Source: Lycorma delicatula
Taxonomy: Eukaryota; Arthropoda; Insecta; Hemiptera; Fulgoridae
DNA: 64,000 nucleotides
Assembly (NCBI RefSeq): GCF_047948215.1
Contig: NC_134455.1
Coordinates: 160,810,575-160,874,574 of the forward strand
Direction of reading: 5' to 3'
Of this stretch, positions 50,491 through 61,150 are shown piece after piece. Made by a program: the position numbers and the translations under genes. Numbering within the stretch: the stretch's first letter is position 1; every line of letters starts with the position of its first letter. A model generated the notes under the pieces. It did not search any database. It worked only from the letters and a program-made list of their open reading frames with translations, and was not told the DNA's origin.

Positions 50491-51357
50491 CAGTCAAAAC
50501 AAATTATTTTAGAAGCTACATATCTACATCAGACTTCAATATCTTTACCTTGAAAATTTTTTACACGTTATATTTCTAATTTTTCATATTAACTTATTAA
50601 ACTACGTTAATTGAGAGTTTTTAAGAATACCAAGGAATATGTTGGCAATTTTTTGAAATGTTGAAACTTGAGTAGGTAAGGTATAAAAAAAAAAATTTTT
50701 TATACTTAATATTTGAATTTCAATACTATTAAAATGTTGACAATGATATTTTTTTAAACCAAAAATAATTAAAATTTAAGTGTTTCCATCAGTAAATTTT
50801 CATCGAATAGTTTATAATAAATAACCTAGGTATTTAATTTTAGGATAACAGTGTTATAACAAACAAATTTTGTAATTTTAACATTAACTTAATTTTTTAT
50901 TGGATTTTGAAAAAATCAATTTACTCAAAATCCTGGGTGTATGATGAATAAATTTTCCTTGGACCTTTAATATTATATATGATGTACCATGGGAGGGGTT
51001 GAACAAATTTATGGAACTGATTCAGAGTATCAATAAATAAACAAGTTCATGTGAACAAATTTTCACTTTGTCTTCCCTCATCCACAATTTTGTTATTTCA
51101 AAAAAATGTATACTTCAGTTATGGACTGAAGTATTTTAAAGAAATCTGGTGTACAAATACCTAAAAAAAATAAAATAAATAAGTTTGAAAATTTTAGTTT
51201 TGAAAATTTCAAAGTGGTAGTCATTAAAACTTTTTTATCATTAATACCTCTGTAAATAATATTTTTATCAAATTATGTTTTATTGGGTGAAATATTAAGT
51301 CTTTTATTACAAACAAAATGACACCTCATTTGATCAAATTAGTTGATAAACAGCTAA
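48651..51357. other. Intron, no gene seen
   Basis: AT-rich, with a (TA)n microsatellite at 50451-50486. No supported coding sequence. Confidence 0.4.
50451..50486. repeat. (TA)n microsatellite
   Basis: Almost uninterrupted TA units. Confidence 0.9.
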
Positions 51358-51790
51358 TAAAAAGCTGACAATACAGTTGTAGGACTTTCAAGTCACGCAG
51401 CTAAAGCCGCATTCCAGGAAAGTCCTACGGCTGTGGGTTGTTTCTGATACATGGCTTACACACACATACATATACAACATACCAGAGGACTACACAGCAT
51501 TTTTTGGGGTTGAGGTGCAATTTTGTAAATTTTTTTTCAAATATTATTTTTTAATTGTTAAAAAATGTGCCTAAGAAAAAATTACCTTAATTAGGTGAAA
51601 TCTCAAGATACAGAGGGTGACCTTGACCTGCAGCCTCATCCACTTGAACTTTTAAGTTGAAAATTTTATGGCATCAATACCCCATATATAGAAGTAATCT
51701 GACCAAGTATGGTCAAAATTGGTCCGGTAGGTCTGGATATATAAGATGATTTAGATGCCAATGCCAACACCAAACATGAATACACAAACA

Positions 51791-51824
<34 letters not shown>

Positions 51825-52060
51825 AAGTTGCACATACACGCGTGCATGCACACACACACATACAAAATTAACATTCGGAAAATTTTCCATCTGGTTTTTT
51901 GGGTTCCTTAAGTGCCAAAACGTCAAGATCCAGTGAAAACTGCATATGTCCAAATTGGACCAATTACAATACTTTCCCTTCTACAGCTATACCGCTATCT
52001 AGATGGGGAAGTGGTATGGGTGAAATATTAAAATGGATTGCAAAAATTATGCACACTGCT
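51358..52060. repeat. Unclassified repeat with 'ttgtaggactt' start, copy 1
   Basis: Collinear with 57611-58370: both start aaaagctgacaa..a.gttgtaggactt, both carry 'ttttttggggt.ga.gtg', 'atggcatcaat(a/g)cccca', 'gaagtaatct(g/a)acca', a CA-rich patch, then 'atctggttttttgggttcc', 'aaattggacc.attacaata' and 'ctatac/gcgcta'. Near its start gtaggactttc and gaaagtcctac form an 11-bp hairpin (51381-51429). Non-coding. Confidence 0.72.
51782..51826. repeat. Compound microsatellite (CA)n(GA)n
   Basis: CA units followed directly by GA units, located inside the dispersed repeat copy. Confidence 0.9.
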
Positions 52061-52559
52061 TTCACTTCCTACTGTAAATACCTGTTTTCAATTAGTAATA
52101 ATAGAAATTATTACTCATTTTTAACTCAATTAGTGAAGGAGATAAATGCAGGAACAAAATTGTCAGTCTGTGTAATTTTTGTGGCCTCTTAATAATTTCA
52201 CCCATATCTTAGCTGTTTGGTTTATCAATCAATGTGAACAAAAGAGATGTCATTTTGTTCACAATAAAAGGCTTAACATTTCATCTAATAAAACATAATT
52301 TGATAAAACTAATATTTACGGAGCTATTAATAATTAAAAAAATGTTAACAGCCAGCATCAATAAAAATATCAAACTTATTTATTTCATAGATGGTACTGG
52401 GTAAATGTACACCAAATTTCACTAAAAAGTCTCAATATTTTCTTAAAATATGAATTATTATTAAAAAAACCACAAAATGGCTGTCACAGAAAATGAAATG
52501 AGAGAGAGAACATCACACATGGATGTGTGTCTAATTTCCAATTCAGATTTATCAAGTAC

Positions 52560-53160
52560 TAGCAGACCTGGCAATGCTTCGCTACTGCTAAATTTGAATA
52601 TATATATATAGATTAAATGAACATAATTGAAAGTTTGATAAAACATTAAAAAACTGAACATTATGGAAGTTCACAAAATTTAATCTTTCACTTAATGAAA
52701 ATCAGAATGTAAATAAATCCAACTGGCAAAACAACAGCACTACCTATCGGATGTAATTAAAGCCACTCTCTAAACACAGTAGTCGGTGGAAAATAACTTT
52801 TTAACAAAAAAAGATATGGCTGCAAAATCATCACAATAACACTGAACATTAATAAACTAACAAAAGATAACGGAACTTCACAAAATTTAACCTTTCACAT
52901 TATAAAAGTCAGAATGTAAATAAATCCAATTATCAAAGCAGCACTACCTATCAGATTTAATTCAAACTACTCTCTAAACATAATAGTCTGTTCAAAATAC
53001 TCCTAACTTTCTTTCTACTGGTCAGATTGAGGATTTCAATAGCTTTAAGCCTTCTCTGGACAATGCGGATCATTTTGCAAAAACTCCCATGTAAATCAGT
53101 CCAGTAGTTTTTTAGTCTATAGCGGACACACATACAAACATTGCCTTTTATATAAATAGA
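52560..53160. repeat. Unclassified repeat with internal ~207-base duplication
   Basis: Starts near agcagacctggcaatgcttc and ends near 'tagcggacacacatacaaac' plus 'ttttatataaatagaag', a layout typical of a widespread arthropod repeat. Inside, 52661-52800 and 52868-53005 are related ('ttcacaaaatttaa(t/c)ctttcac', 'cagaatgtaaataaatccaa', 'agcactacctatc'). Confidence 0.65.
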
Positions 53161-53184
53161 AGAGGAAAATATGTTTGTATATTT

Positions 53185-53475
53185 GTTTGTTTCATAAATA
53201 TCTCAACACCAGTGCAACCTAGTGGGTATAGTTTTTGTAAATTTTTTTTCTTTTCACGTAACTAATACATTTTCTGAATATGAGCCAAATCGGACCATAA
53301 ATACAATTATTCAAAGTATGTCAACCCCAGCGCCACCTAGCAGGTCCAAACTAATTCAGAAAACTTCACAGGTGTGCGCACAACTCACCAAAGTTTCATC
53401 GCAATTGGATGAACGGTTTAGGAAGGCACAAGGGACATACAGACAAGACAAACATTCATTTTTATATTAAAAAAT
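53185..53475. repeat. Unclassified dispersed repeat ('fttcatcgcaattgg' type)
   Basis: Contains caacaccagtgcaacctagt and again caaccccagcgccacctagc about 120 bases later, then 'aagtttcatcgcaattggat', 'gaacggttta' and 'gacatacagaca', a familiar arthropod repeat tail ending in 'tttttatatt'. Non-coding. Confidence 0.5.
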
Positions 53476-53875
53476 TTAATAGTATTAATTTTTGTCATAA
53501 TAAGTAAATATTTTATCTTAATTCAGCTTGGATTTATATATCACAGACTTAATTCACCATTAAAATTATTACAACAGTGGTATCACATAAAACATATTAC
53601 AGCGTTATTTCAAAAACTATTTGAAACAGAAAAAAGAATTATTGTATAAAAGATTTAACTATTAAACGGTACACAAAATCAACTGGATCTCTTATAAAGC
53701 AAAATCAATACCCACAATTTCCTAGCCTACTAAGTAATATTTTCTGTAACAAGGAATTTTGCTATTGTTTATAACTACAGTTACAAAACTTAGTACAAGT
53801 AGAGTTAGTTTACTTAAAAAGTAAAAATAAATTTTGCAGTTTATTTAAAAATAAGGAAAAATATAAAATGCATAC

Positions 53876-53951
53876 CGGATTGATCCCTTCTTGTCTGACT
53901 GTTTCGTATATTTTGTATAAATTTCCAGTGAATTCATCAACTTGAATTGTA
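53876..53951 (-). CDS. GSS: Glutathione synthetase exon (TIQVDEFTGNLYKIY)
   Basis: 76-nt exon with acceptor tttgtttcag and donor gtatgc. Its first base completes the GA carried from the preceding exon, giving Asp. It then reads TIQVDEFTGNLYKIYE and ends ...RQEGINP in phase 0. Human GSS has [22 protein letters not shown] at this point, so the match is direct. The phase-0 end is what allows either of the two downstream alternative exons to join. The nearest transposon relic (a mariner 3' end) starts about 50 bases to the right, in the preceding intron. Confidence 0.92.
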
Positions 53952-54000
53952 CTGAAACAAAGAATTATATTAAAATTAGTTTAATAGCTAATATACAAGG

Positions 54001-54345
54001 ATGAACTGATAAATTTTCAGCCTGGTAAAGAAAACAACATATTTTAGGGTTTTTGTCGGTTTTATTTTTCAATATAATCTCTACAGAAACTAACAGATTT
54101 TTCATACCAGTGATCTAATTCAGTTATACCACTTTTATAACGCAATTTGTTGAACTCCTCAAAATACCTATTCACAGCTTCAATAACTTCCTTTCTGCTC
54201 TTAAATCATTGTTGTTGAATACAATGGAGAAGTCTTTTAGTGTTGAGTTCATTTCTTATTTGATTTGAAACAGCATTAAACCATTCAAATGGAAGTAACA
54301 GTGCACTTTTCCATTTTTGTGAGAATAACGAAGATGTCTTGCTCC
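54001..54345 (-). mobile_element. 3' fragment of a mariner-family element
   Basis: The minus strand codes, with an open end, VIEAVNRYFEEFNKLRYK, SGITELDHWYEKSVSF and CRDYIEK followed by stop (54185-54065). This is the mariner C-terminus ('GI.kL..RW.KCIel.GDYVEK'). Behind it the end ggctgaaaatttatcagttc (54021-54002) is a mariner-type inverted repeat. The rest of the element is gone. It differs in sequence from both other mariners in the window. Confidence 0.75.
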
Positions 54346-54509
54346 AAACACTGTCAAATGTATACTAACTAACCTACTGTCCTGAAATTATATATATGTA
54401 TATATATAAGTTAGTGAAGGATACCACTATAGAATGCCAGTAAAATATTAGACCTGCTGATGCCATCTCTATGTCAGGCCAGAGACTTATCAGCCTACCC
54501 TCACATATA

Positions 54510-55814
54510 TGAGAGCAAGTCAATTATTATCCACAATTTAGTTATATTTTTGTTTATGTTGGTAGTACTGCTGTGTTGTGTAAATGACACATGCGTGGTT
54601 TAATTGTTGTTGTGTCTGTGCAGGTTTGATGCTGCTAGGTTAGTTCCATTACCACTGCCCTGCCGTAGCAATGGCTGCTCCGCTTTCTGTTTGTACCAAA
54701 GAAGAGCAACATTCAGTGATCCGTTTTTTGTGGTGGAATGTGTATCAGGAGCTGAAATTCATTGAAGAAAGACTTTCGGTACAGTACGGGAACAGTATGT
54801 TGCCGCAACGGAGTGTCTACGAATGGATTGAAAAATTCAAAAATGGTCACACAAGTGTTATGCATGATGAAGGAGCCGGACGACCATTTACCGCCACATT
54901 GAGCATGCACGTGAAATGGTTTTCTTAGACAGACGAGTAACTATTGATGAAGTGGCACATCGTCTACAAATTAGGCACGGCTCTGCCTACGAAATCATCC
55001 ACAACAGACTTGGGTTTCATAAAGTCTGTGCAAGATGGGTCCCAAAACAACTCGCACAGTTGCATAAACAAATGCACTTGGACATCTGCAAAAACCTCTG
55101 GATCGCTATGGTAATGAATGGAACATCTTAGACAGAATCATCACTGGTAACGAAACATGGATCCATCATTACAAGCCAGAGAATAAACGGCAGAGTATGG
55201 AATGGAAACATTTAAATTCGTCCTGCAAAAAAAAGTTCAAGACCCAACCATCTGCAGGAAAACTGATGCTTACAGTTTTTTGGGACTCACAAGGCCCAGT
55301 ACTGGAACATTATGAGGAAAGGGGCACGACAATAAACAGTGCACATTACAGTGAAATGCTTACTGCCAAGCTGAAGCCTGCAATTTGAAGCAAACGCCAA
55401 GGACTGCTGTCGAAAGGTGTTTTGTTGTTGCACGACAATGCCTGTACACATATTGCTGCCCACACTGCTGAAACGCTCCAGAAACTCAACTCTGAAGTAC
55501 TGGCTCATCCTCCATATAGTCCTGATCTTGCCCCTTCTGACTACCACTTGTTTGGTCCACTCAAAGAGGCATCAAGGGGCGAAATTTAAGAGTCAATTTA
55601 CCTCGGACGAAACGGTGAGAGAAGCCGTTCATTCCTGCTCGCAGCTCAACCGAAAACCTTCTTTTAAGAGGGCATCAGGAAGCTTGTGCAACGATGGACC
55701 AAGTGCATTGAAATGCAAGGGGACTATGTTGAAAAATGATGTACATGTAAGTTTCCTATTTGTATTGCAATAAAATTTTCAACTACATTGCGGATAAAAA
55801 CTGACTTACCCTCA
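54510..55814 (+). mobile_element. Full-length mariner element, transposase broken
   Basis: Ends tgag(a/g)g(c/t)aagtca.tt.ttatcc inverted, 1305 bases, TA on the left (54508-54509), degraded to AA on the right. Transposase begins at 54671: MAAPLSVCTKEEQHSVIRFL, then QRSVYEWIEKFKNGHTSV and GRPFTAT, then EMVFLDRRVTIDEVAHRLQI and LGFHKVCARWVPKQL. The catalytic parts follow in shifted frames: LDRIITGNETWIHH-like (first catalytic Asp changed to Asn, near 55145), LLLHDNACTHIAAHTAE (second Asp, near 55430) and HPPYSPDLAPSDYHLFGPLK (55505-55562, DD34D-type third Asp). It ends CNDG... with a mutated VEK stop near 55738. At least five frameshifts or stops inactivate it. Confidence 0.88.
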
Positions 55815-55848
55815 AATTTATCAGACAAATTCATCAATAAAAAAAAAA

Positions 55849-58760
55849 ATTGGCAATGAATTGCATATATTTCCAAGCTATGCCAGTCAAGTTCTGCAAC
55901 TGATTTTTGAAAAAAACTTGGATAATTTTAAGCTCTATTTGTATCTCTATGATAAAGTAATTCCTTTTTATTTAAAAGCAATAATCACAATTATGAATTC
56001 TTTTTTCACTTTTCTATGTAAAAATATTTATTTTTAATTTCACGATACATTGTTAAATGCATTAAAAAACTGAGTATTTCTATTCTTATGGAGGACTTAA
56101 TGAAAGTTGAAGAGTGGAACTATTTTATTTTGTTTTTGTTCTTTTCCAAACATATATAATAAATTAAAGTACAACAAATTAATACAGAATAACTTTTGTT
56201 CATTTATCAAACAGTAGTGCCCTATGCTTGACACCTACTTGTATAAACTCTTCATGTTGTAATCCATCTAAGGATTTTTCCCAGATTTGTCATTTCTTCA
56301 AAATTATTTATTTTTCTCTTGCAGTTCAAGTTTTCCAATAGTATGATCAATATTACATTAATATTTATTTCAAGTGAACAGGGATAATATTTTGCTTTTT
56401 ATGTTTGTATTAGTTTCCCCATTTTTAAAGTCTGAACTTCTTAGAATTGAGCTTAGCAATATCTCAGGAGTAAAACAATTCCAAATCAAAATAATTGTAG
56501 CACTTGTGTTTTGTTATTCCTACATTTAATTTCTTAAAACTTATGATCAGGTGTTGAGAAAAGCCACTTATTTTTGTTTATCTCTTCTATAAGAAGATTA
56601 CTTGTTTTTATATTTTTAAACATGTTTGATCAGTATTGTCACTGAAGATAATAAGGTCACTTTTAATCATTTTTTTGCATTTTTTAAAACAAATCTTTTG
56701 TCACCAATCAAATACTTTTTTACTATTTCAACACATACATCTAATTCTTTTGCATAGAATGACATAAAAGACTGTCACATGTCATCAATTGCTAATTCGT
56801 TATATCGGTTTTTTATAAATACCAGCTTTCCATCTTTAAATATTTTTGGTACAGGTACAATTTCAAATAAATCAAAGTATCTCTGTTCAACTAAAGAATC
56901 TTCACTATGTAAACAACAGAAATGAAAAATTATATTTTGGTAAAAAATGTATTGCTTTCGTTAATTTATTTGTGGACAAGTTATTTGTTAACAAGATATT
57001 CTTCATCATATAAATTTTTTATTATGCGAGTTTTTTTTCAATTTTGCTGCTTCTCAAACAGGAGAAGTGTTAAGTTATTTCAGTGACTTTATTGTATAAC
57101 AAAATATGTTTTGAACAGTAGAAATTTACAATTGCAAAAAAAAATCATTTTGGGGGCTCCCATACTCAATGGGAAGCATTCAGATAAAATCAATCTTTAA
57201 GAAATTAATCCCTAAGTGGTGGTAATAAATTTAAAAAGAACTTTTTAAAACTCTTTAAAAACTACAAATATAGAGCCGTAATACTAAATAAAAAAAGTTG
57301 TAATTTTCTATGAAGGGGGTGAAAATTTTTTATTAAAGTTTTTCAAGAAATACTAAAGAGTAGGGCCATCAAAAAATGATGATTTTTACATTTTCCATGT
57401 AATGGATAATTAGAAAGATGAATTTAAATTTAAAATAATTTTTTTTTAAATCTATTTAAGATTTTTTTAAATATTTTTATCACAAATCATTGGAGTAGGA
57501 TTGGCAAAATGTTTTTATAGTGGGGTTTGAAGGCCTATTGATTTAGAAAATATAGATGCAAAAAAAACTCCCAGTAACTCCTTTTCTGAAGCAAGAAACA
57601 GCTAAAAAATAAAAAAGCTGACAACAAGGTTGTAGGACTTTACAGTCACGTGTTTTTTTTCTAATGCACGACTTACACAACTTAATTTAAAATATTTATA
57701 ATTTTATTTAAATATAATATTTTTTGTATTTAATTCAATGATTCTAACTTAAAGCACATATGCATACCACATTTCAATTGCACAGCTGTGGCAGTACTAG
57801 CAGCTATTTTAAATAATTTTACACTTTTAAATATCATTCATTTATTTAATTCTACCAGTCACCTGTAATGTCACAACATAGCAAATGACTACAGCAGCAG
57901 CTGTATGTCAGTGCTACACTAGCGTTCCTTGTGGTAAGAGGGGGGGAACTAATGATGCACTACACCCACTAGTTTATTTAGAGCGTTTTTTGGGGTAGAA
58001 GTGTGACTGCAAAAAACGTTTTTGGAAATATTATTTTTTAATTGTAAACAAATGTTAACAACATTTAATGACCTTTTAAGATGAAAATTTAATGGCATCA
58101 ATGCCCCATATAAAGAAGTAATCTAACCAAACTTGGTCAAAATCGATATAATAGTTTTGGAGATAAAAGGTGATTTAGGGTGCGACACCCTAACACACAC
58201 ATACATACGTGCAACACACACGTACATACAAACATCCGGAAAATTTCTATCTGGTTTTTTCGTTCCTTAGATGTTAAAACGTAAAATCCAATGAAAAACA
58301 CAAATGCCCAAATTGGACCGATTACAATACTTTCTCTTCTAAAGCTATAGCGCTAAACGGGAAAGTAAAAATATATAAAGTTACTTTTGAGGAAGTGGGT
58401 GAATATTAAAGAAAAACCTTTGGCAATATATGATCTTGATAAAAAAATTTAAACTTTTGTAAGAAAAGGTTTTGCTTAAGTGCCCCAGTAAAGATGTGAA
58501 ATATTATTTCAGCAGTACCCCCCACCTTTTTCCCAATTTTTACAAATCTTTTATAATCTTTTCCTTCAAATATAGCACTGATCTACCAAGTTTGAAGAAA
58601 ATCAGACCATGGGTCCAAAGTTATAAGACCTATTGCAGACCAACATATAAACATACAACTGCACAAACGCCATCTGACAAAAAAAAATTGGTTTTTGTAG
58701 TATTAGAATAAAATGTTTTTTTCACAGATTATTTACAATTTATTTAAATCTAATTTTGTT
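55849..58760. repeat. Long unclassified dispersed repeat, copy 2, split by an insertion
   Basis: Same-orientation partner of 32304-33760; it is longer between 56200 and 57150, where the other copy is probably deleted. It is interrupted at about 57611 after gaagcaagaaacagctaaaa and resumes at about 58371 with aaaatatataaagttac. It then continues 'gtgggtgaatattaaa', 'gaaaatcagaccatgggtcc' and 'ttataagacc'. Confidence 0.75.
57611..58370. repeat. Unclassified repeat with 'ttgtaggactt' start, copy 2, nested insertion
   Basis: Inserted into the long repeat, so both edges can be read by comparison with the uninterrupted copy at 33280-33305. Starts aaaagctgacaacaaggttg and ends about agctatagcgctaaacggga. 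A-rich flanks on both sides (ctaaaaaataaaa, gtaaaaatata) prevent a sure call of target duplication. Confidence 0.7.
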
Positions 58761-59346
58761 AATTTTTTTTTAAATTTCTCTAAGTCACAAAACCTAATAA
58801 AAAGAAGAACTATTTTTTAGATTTTTTTTTACCATCTATATACAGTACTTTTTGTTATAGCTATAATAACAGCATATATCTCTAGTATATATAGCTAGAA
58901 AGTAACAAAATAAAAATTAAACAGATAGAATTTGGACATAAACCCAGAACAGATTTTTCTAATCAGATGATATTAATTTACAGAAACAAGAAATAAACAA
59001 ATATTAAGTTAAAAAGAATTTAATTAGGTAAGGAGTAATGTACCAAAGATATTCCTTTGGTACCTTACTCCCATATAACTAAAACTAGCTCATGTGAGAA
59101 AATAAGTATTGCAGATTTATAAAGCAATAAAAATCATTAAGGATACAGATGTGGAAGAGAGTGAATTACAGTCTGCGAGAATGGATCTTTCATGAGCACA
59201 TTTCCAGAAAACGAGTTCTAATTTTTATTATTTTATAAAGTACATATATCATTCAGTATAGCGAGTACTAAGTTCAGTAATTAATAGAACACAACTAAGA
59301 AAAAACCCCTACAAAAACCTTTGCAATAAAGCAATACGTATTAAGA
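58761..59346. other. Intron with one imperfect palindrome
   Basis: AT-rich. At 59031-59072 ggagtaatgtaccaaag pairs, with one mismatch, with the segment ending ...tttggtaccttactccc (loop atattc). Confidence 0.5.
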
Positions 59347-59503
59347 GCCGACCTCTTGGCATAAGTGATAGAATCTTGGTCTTTCATCTGGAAGCCCCAG
59401 ATTTAAATCCTGGTCAGGCATGACATTTTCACACGCTGAAAAACTCATTTCATCTCATCCTCTGAAGCAATACCTCACTGTGGTCCCAGACGCTAAAAAA
59501 AAG
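59347..59503 (+). mobile_element. tRNA-derived SINE, family 2, with shared 3' module
   Basis: tRNA-like head (cttggcataagtgatagaat as box A-like, agatttaaatcctggtcagg as box B-like) and 'atgacattttcacacgctg'. Unlike its relatives at 61006 and 61151 it keeps a tail catcctctgaagcaatacct and gtggtcccagacgctaaaa, which resembles the tail of SINE family 1. It lies 55 bases from the GSS exon at 59558. Confidence 0.72.
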
Positions 59504-59557
59504 TATAAATATAATTAAATTTAAAAATTCCAAATACATTAATTAATCACTACTAAC

Positions 59558-59741
59558 TCTTTTAAGTTCTCTTCAAGGAAAGAATGGCAAAATGCTACAC
59601 GATGAATTAACTCATTAAGTATAGGCTGTATCTTAACTGCCTTTTCAAATTCTTTTCTTGGAAATGCAGAAGGAAAAAATGTAAATGGCACAATTTGCAA
59701 TGCATCAGGGTTAAATTCCTTTTTGTTTCGGATACCAACAC
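59558..59741 (-). CDS. GSS: Glutathione synthetase exon, N-terminal part (PFTFFPS)
   Basis: 184-nt exon, acceptor tttacag and donor gttagt. It starts with two bases completing a split codon (xGT) and ends with GA of the next codon. The translation begins VGIRNKKEFNPDAL, then IVPFTFFPSAFPRKEFEKA, then an amphipathic helix ending HSFLEENLK. In human GSS the matching segment is APFTLFPSLVPSALLEQA followed by AAFLEQTLSS, about residues 35 to 95. This part builds the N-terminal helical region and dimer surface rather than the active site. No stop or frameshift interrupts it. The upstream exon should end in phase 1; I looked for it between 59742 and 64000 and did not find a convincing one. Confidence 0.9.
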
Positions 59742-60064
59742 CTGTAAATTAATACAAATAATTAGCATTGTATTAAAAAACCTTATTCCAAAATGTAAAA
59801 AAAAGTAATAATATGCAGTACAGAAACTAAAATAAAAAATAAGATAAAATAGTAAGTAAGCAAGTAGTAACAGTAAGGTAAGGTAAAAATATTAAAAACA
59901 AAGACAAAACAAAAAACTTAAACCAAAATGTTAAGACACAAAACATACACCTACTGTAAAAAAATCTAAAAACACTATTAAAAAGTACGTAAAATATTAG
60001 CACTTTGGATATACAAAAACACTTGGTCCAAAACTTCTTTATTATTGCCCAGGATTTGACAAAA

Positions 60065-60950
60065 ATCCCTGGGCAATTTAAATTTATGTCACAAAACCAC
60101 ATGACACATGCATTCCACAAGAAATTGACACACAGTCCTGTGGCACTTGCATTGCATTCTTATTGTTGCATTTACTGCTGACATCAGATACCAGCGAGCA
60201 GTTCTAGTATATCCTATCTGCAACTGACAGAGGACCACTTCCTCAAACGAATTTTCCTGTATGAAGAGTCCCATGGCAACACAGAACCAGTTTGTTTGTG
60301 TGCCAGAGTTTGTTATCCACTGTAGCCATCCAGTCATCTTGCCACTTTGCACGAAGAGTTAGTTTTACACAGTTAATAAAGTCAGATGTAGTAACATGGA
60401 TAGTGAAGGATGGTTGACTATGTACGTCTTTAGCAGCGGAATCTGCAAGTTCATTACCTGAAATTCCCACGTGACTAGGGATCCAGCAGAAACTCATTTA
60501 TGTGTTGCAATGGTTCAACTCGATGACTGCATAGTAGATTACGGTGATGACAGGATGCCTGGAATAAAAATCTTCTAAGGCTTGCAGAGCACTACATGAG
60601 ACGCTATACATAAGGATATGACGGTAGTTACGGTTAATGATATTCAAAGCCTTATTTACAGGGTATAGTTCAGCAGTAAAGACATTCATAATACCAGGTA
60701 GATCAATCATATAGGTTCAGTCATTAACAATAAACGAGCATCCAATGGTATCGTTCTGTTTCAATCCATCTGTGTATACCAGTATATCTGGGTATGTTTT
60801 GGAGAGTATGATGAAACATTTGCTGAAAGAAAATAGGTGGTGTTGAACCTTTAGTGCATTTTGTGAGGTCAAATATACAATTTATAAGGTTGATTGTCCA
60901 TGGAGAACATGAACACAGATATAGGAAAAGTAGAAGGTGCATCAACATTC
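60065..60950 (-). mobile_element. LINE fragment with RNase H domain
   Basis: Minus-strand frames give PWTINLINCIFDLTKCTK, then TPPIFFQQMFHHTLQNIP (60885-60790), then VFTAELYPVNKALNII and SALQALEDFYSRHPVI (60680-60540). Last is SFCWIPSHVGISGNELADSA (60494-60430), the RNase H signature with the catalytic His and Asp region. RNase H-bearing LINEs belong to the I, R1, LOA and related groups; I do not choose between them. Frames are split by several shifts. The element lies in the GSS first visible intron and runs in the same direction as the gene. Confidence 0.8.
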
Positions 60951-61005
60951 ATAAGGTGCAGTAAATAAAAAAAAAATTCATTCATGAAAAAAAAGAAAAA
61001 AGTTT

Positions 61006-61140
61006 GCCAAACTCCATGGCAGAGTGGTAAGCATCGTGACCTTTCATCTGAAGGTCCCAGGATCAAATCCTAATTAGGCATGGCATTTTTCATATGCTAC
61101 ATTTTTTCAGTATTTTTATTCCCTCATTAAGCTTTTGTGG
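61006..61140 (+). mobile_element. tRNA-derived SINE, family 2
   Basis: ccatggcagagtggtaagca (box A-like), aggtcccaggatcaaatcct (box B-like), then aggcatggcatttttcatat. Directly followed by another copy at 61151. Confidence 0.72.
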
Positions 61141-61150
61141 TAATACCACC

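Larger units (their letters stand above)
8159..59741 (-). other. GSS: Glutathione synthetase gene, partial span (eight exons seen)
   Basis: Eukaryotic glutathione synthetase joins gamma-glutamylcysteine and glycine with ATP, the last step of cytosolic glutathione synthesis. The call rests on a run of minus-strand exons that, spliced in order, follow the family protein: PFTFFPS, TIQVDEFTGNLYKIY, EINTI, the GLIEAWKLF segment, DQR...[15 protein letters not shown] and LAGTKK. All junctions have GT and AG and matching phases. Coding length in the window is 857 or 830 nt, depending on which of two alternative exons is used. That is about 280 residues of the usual ~475. The N-terminal ~35 residues and the C-terminal ATP-grasp part (glycine-rich KPQREGGGNN loop) were not found; the gene continues beyond the window on the left and the first exon is unlocated on the right. 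Introns reach 14 kb and are packed with transposon remains. No promoter or polyadenylation site is visible. Confidence 0.92.
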
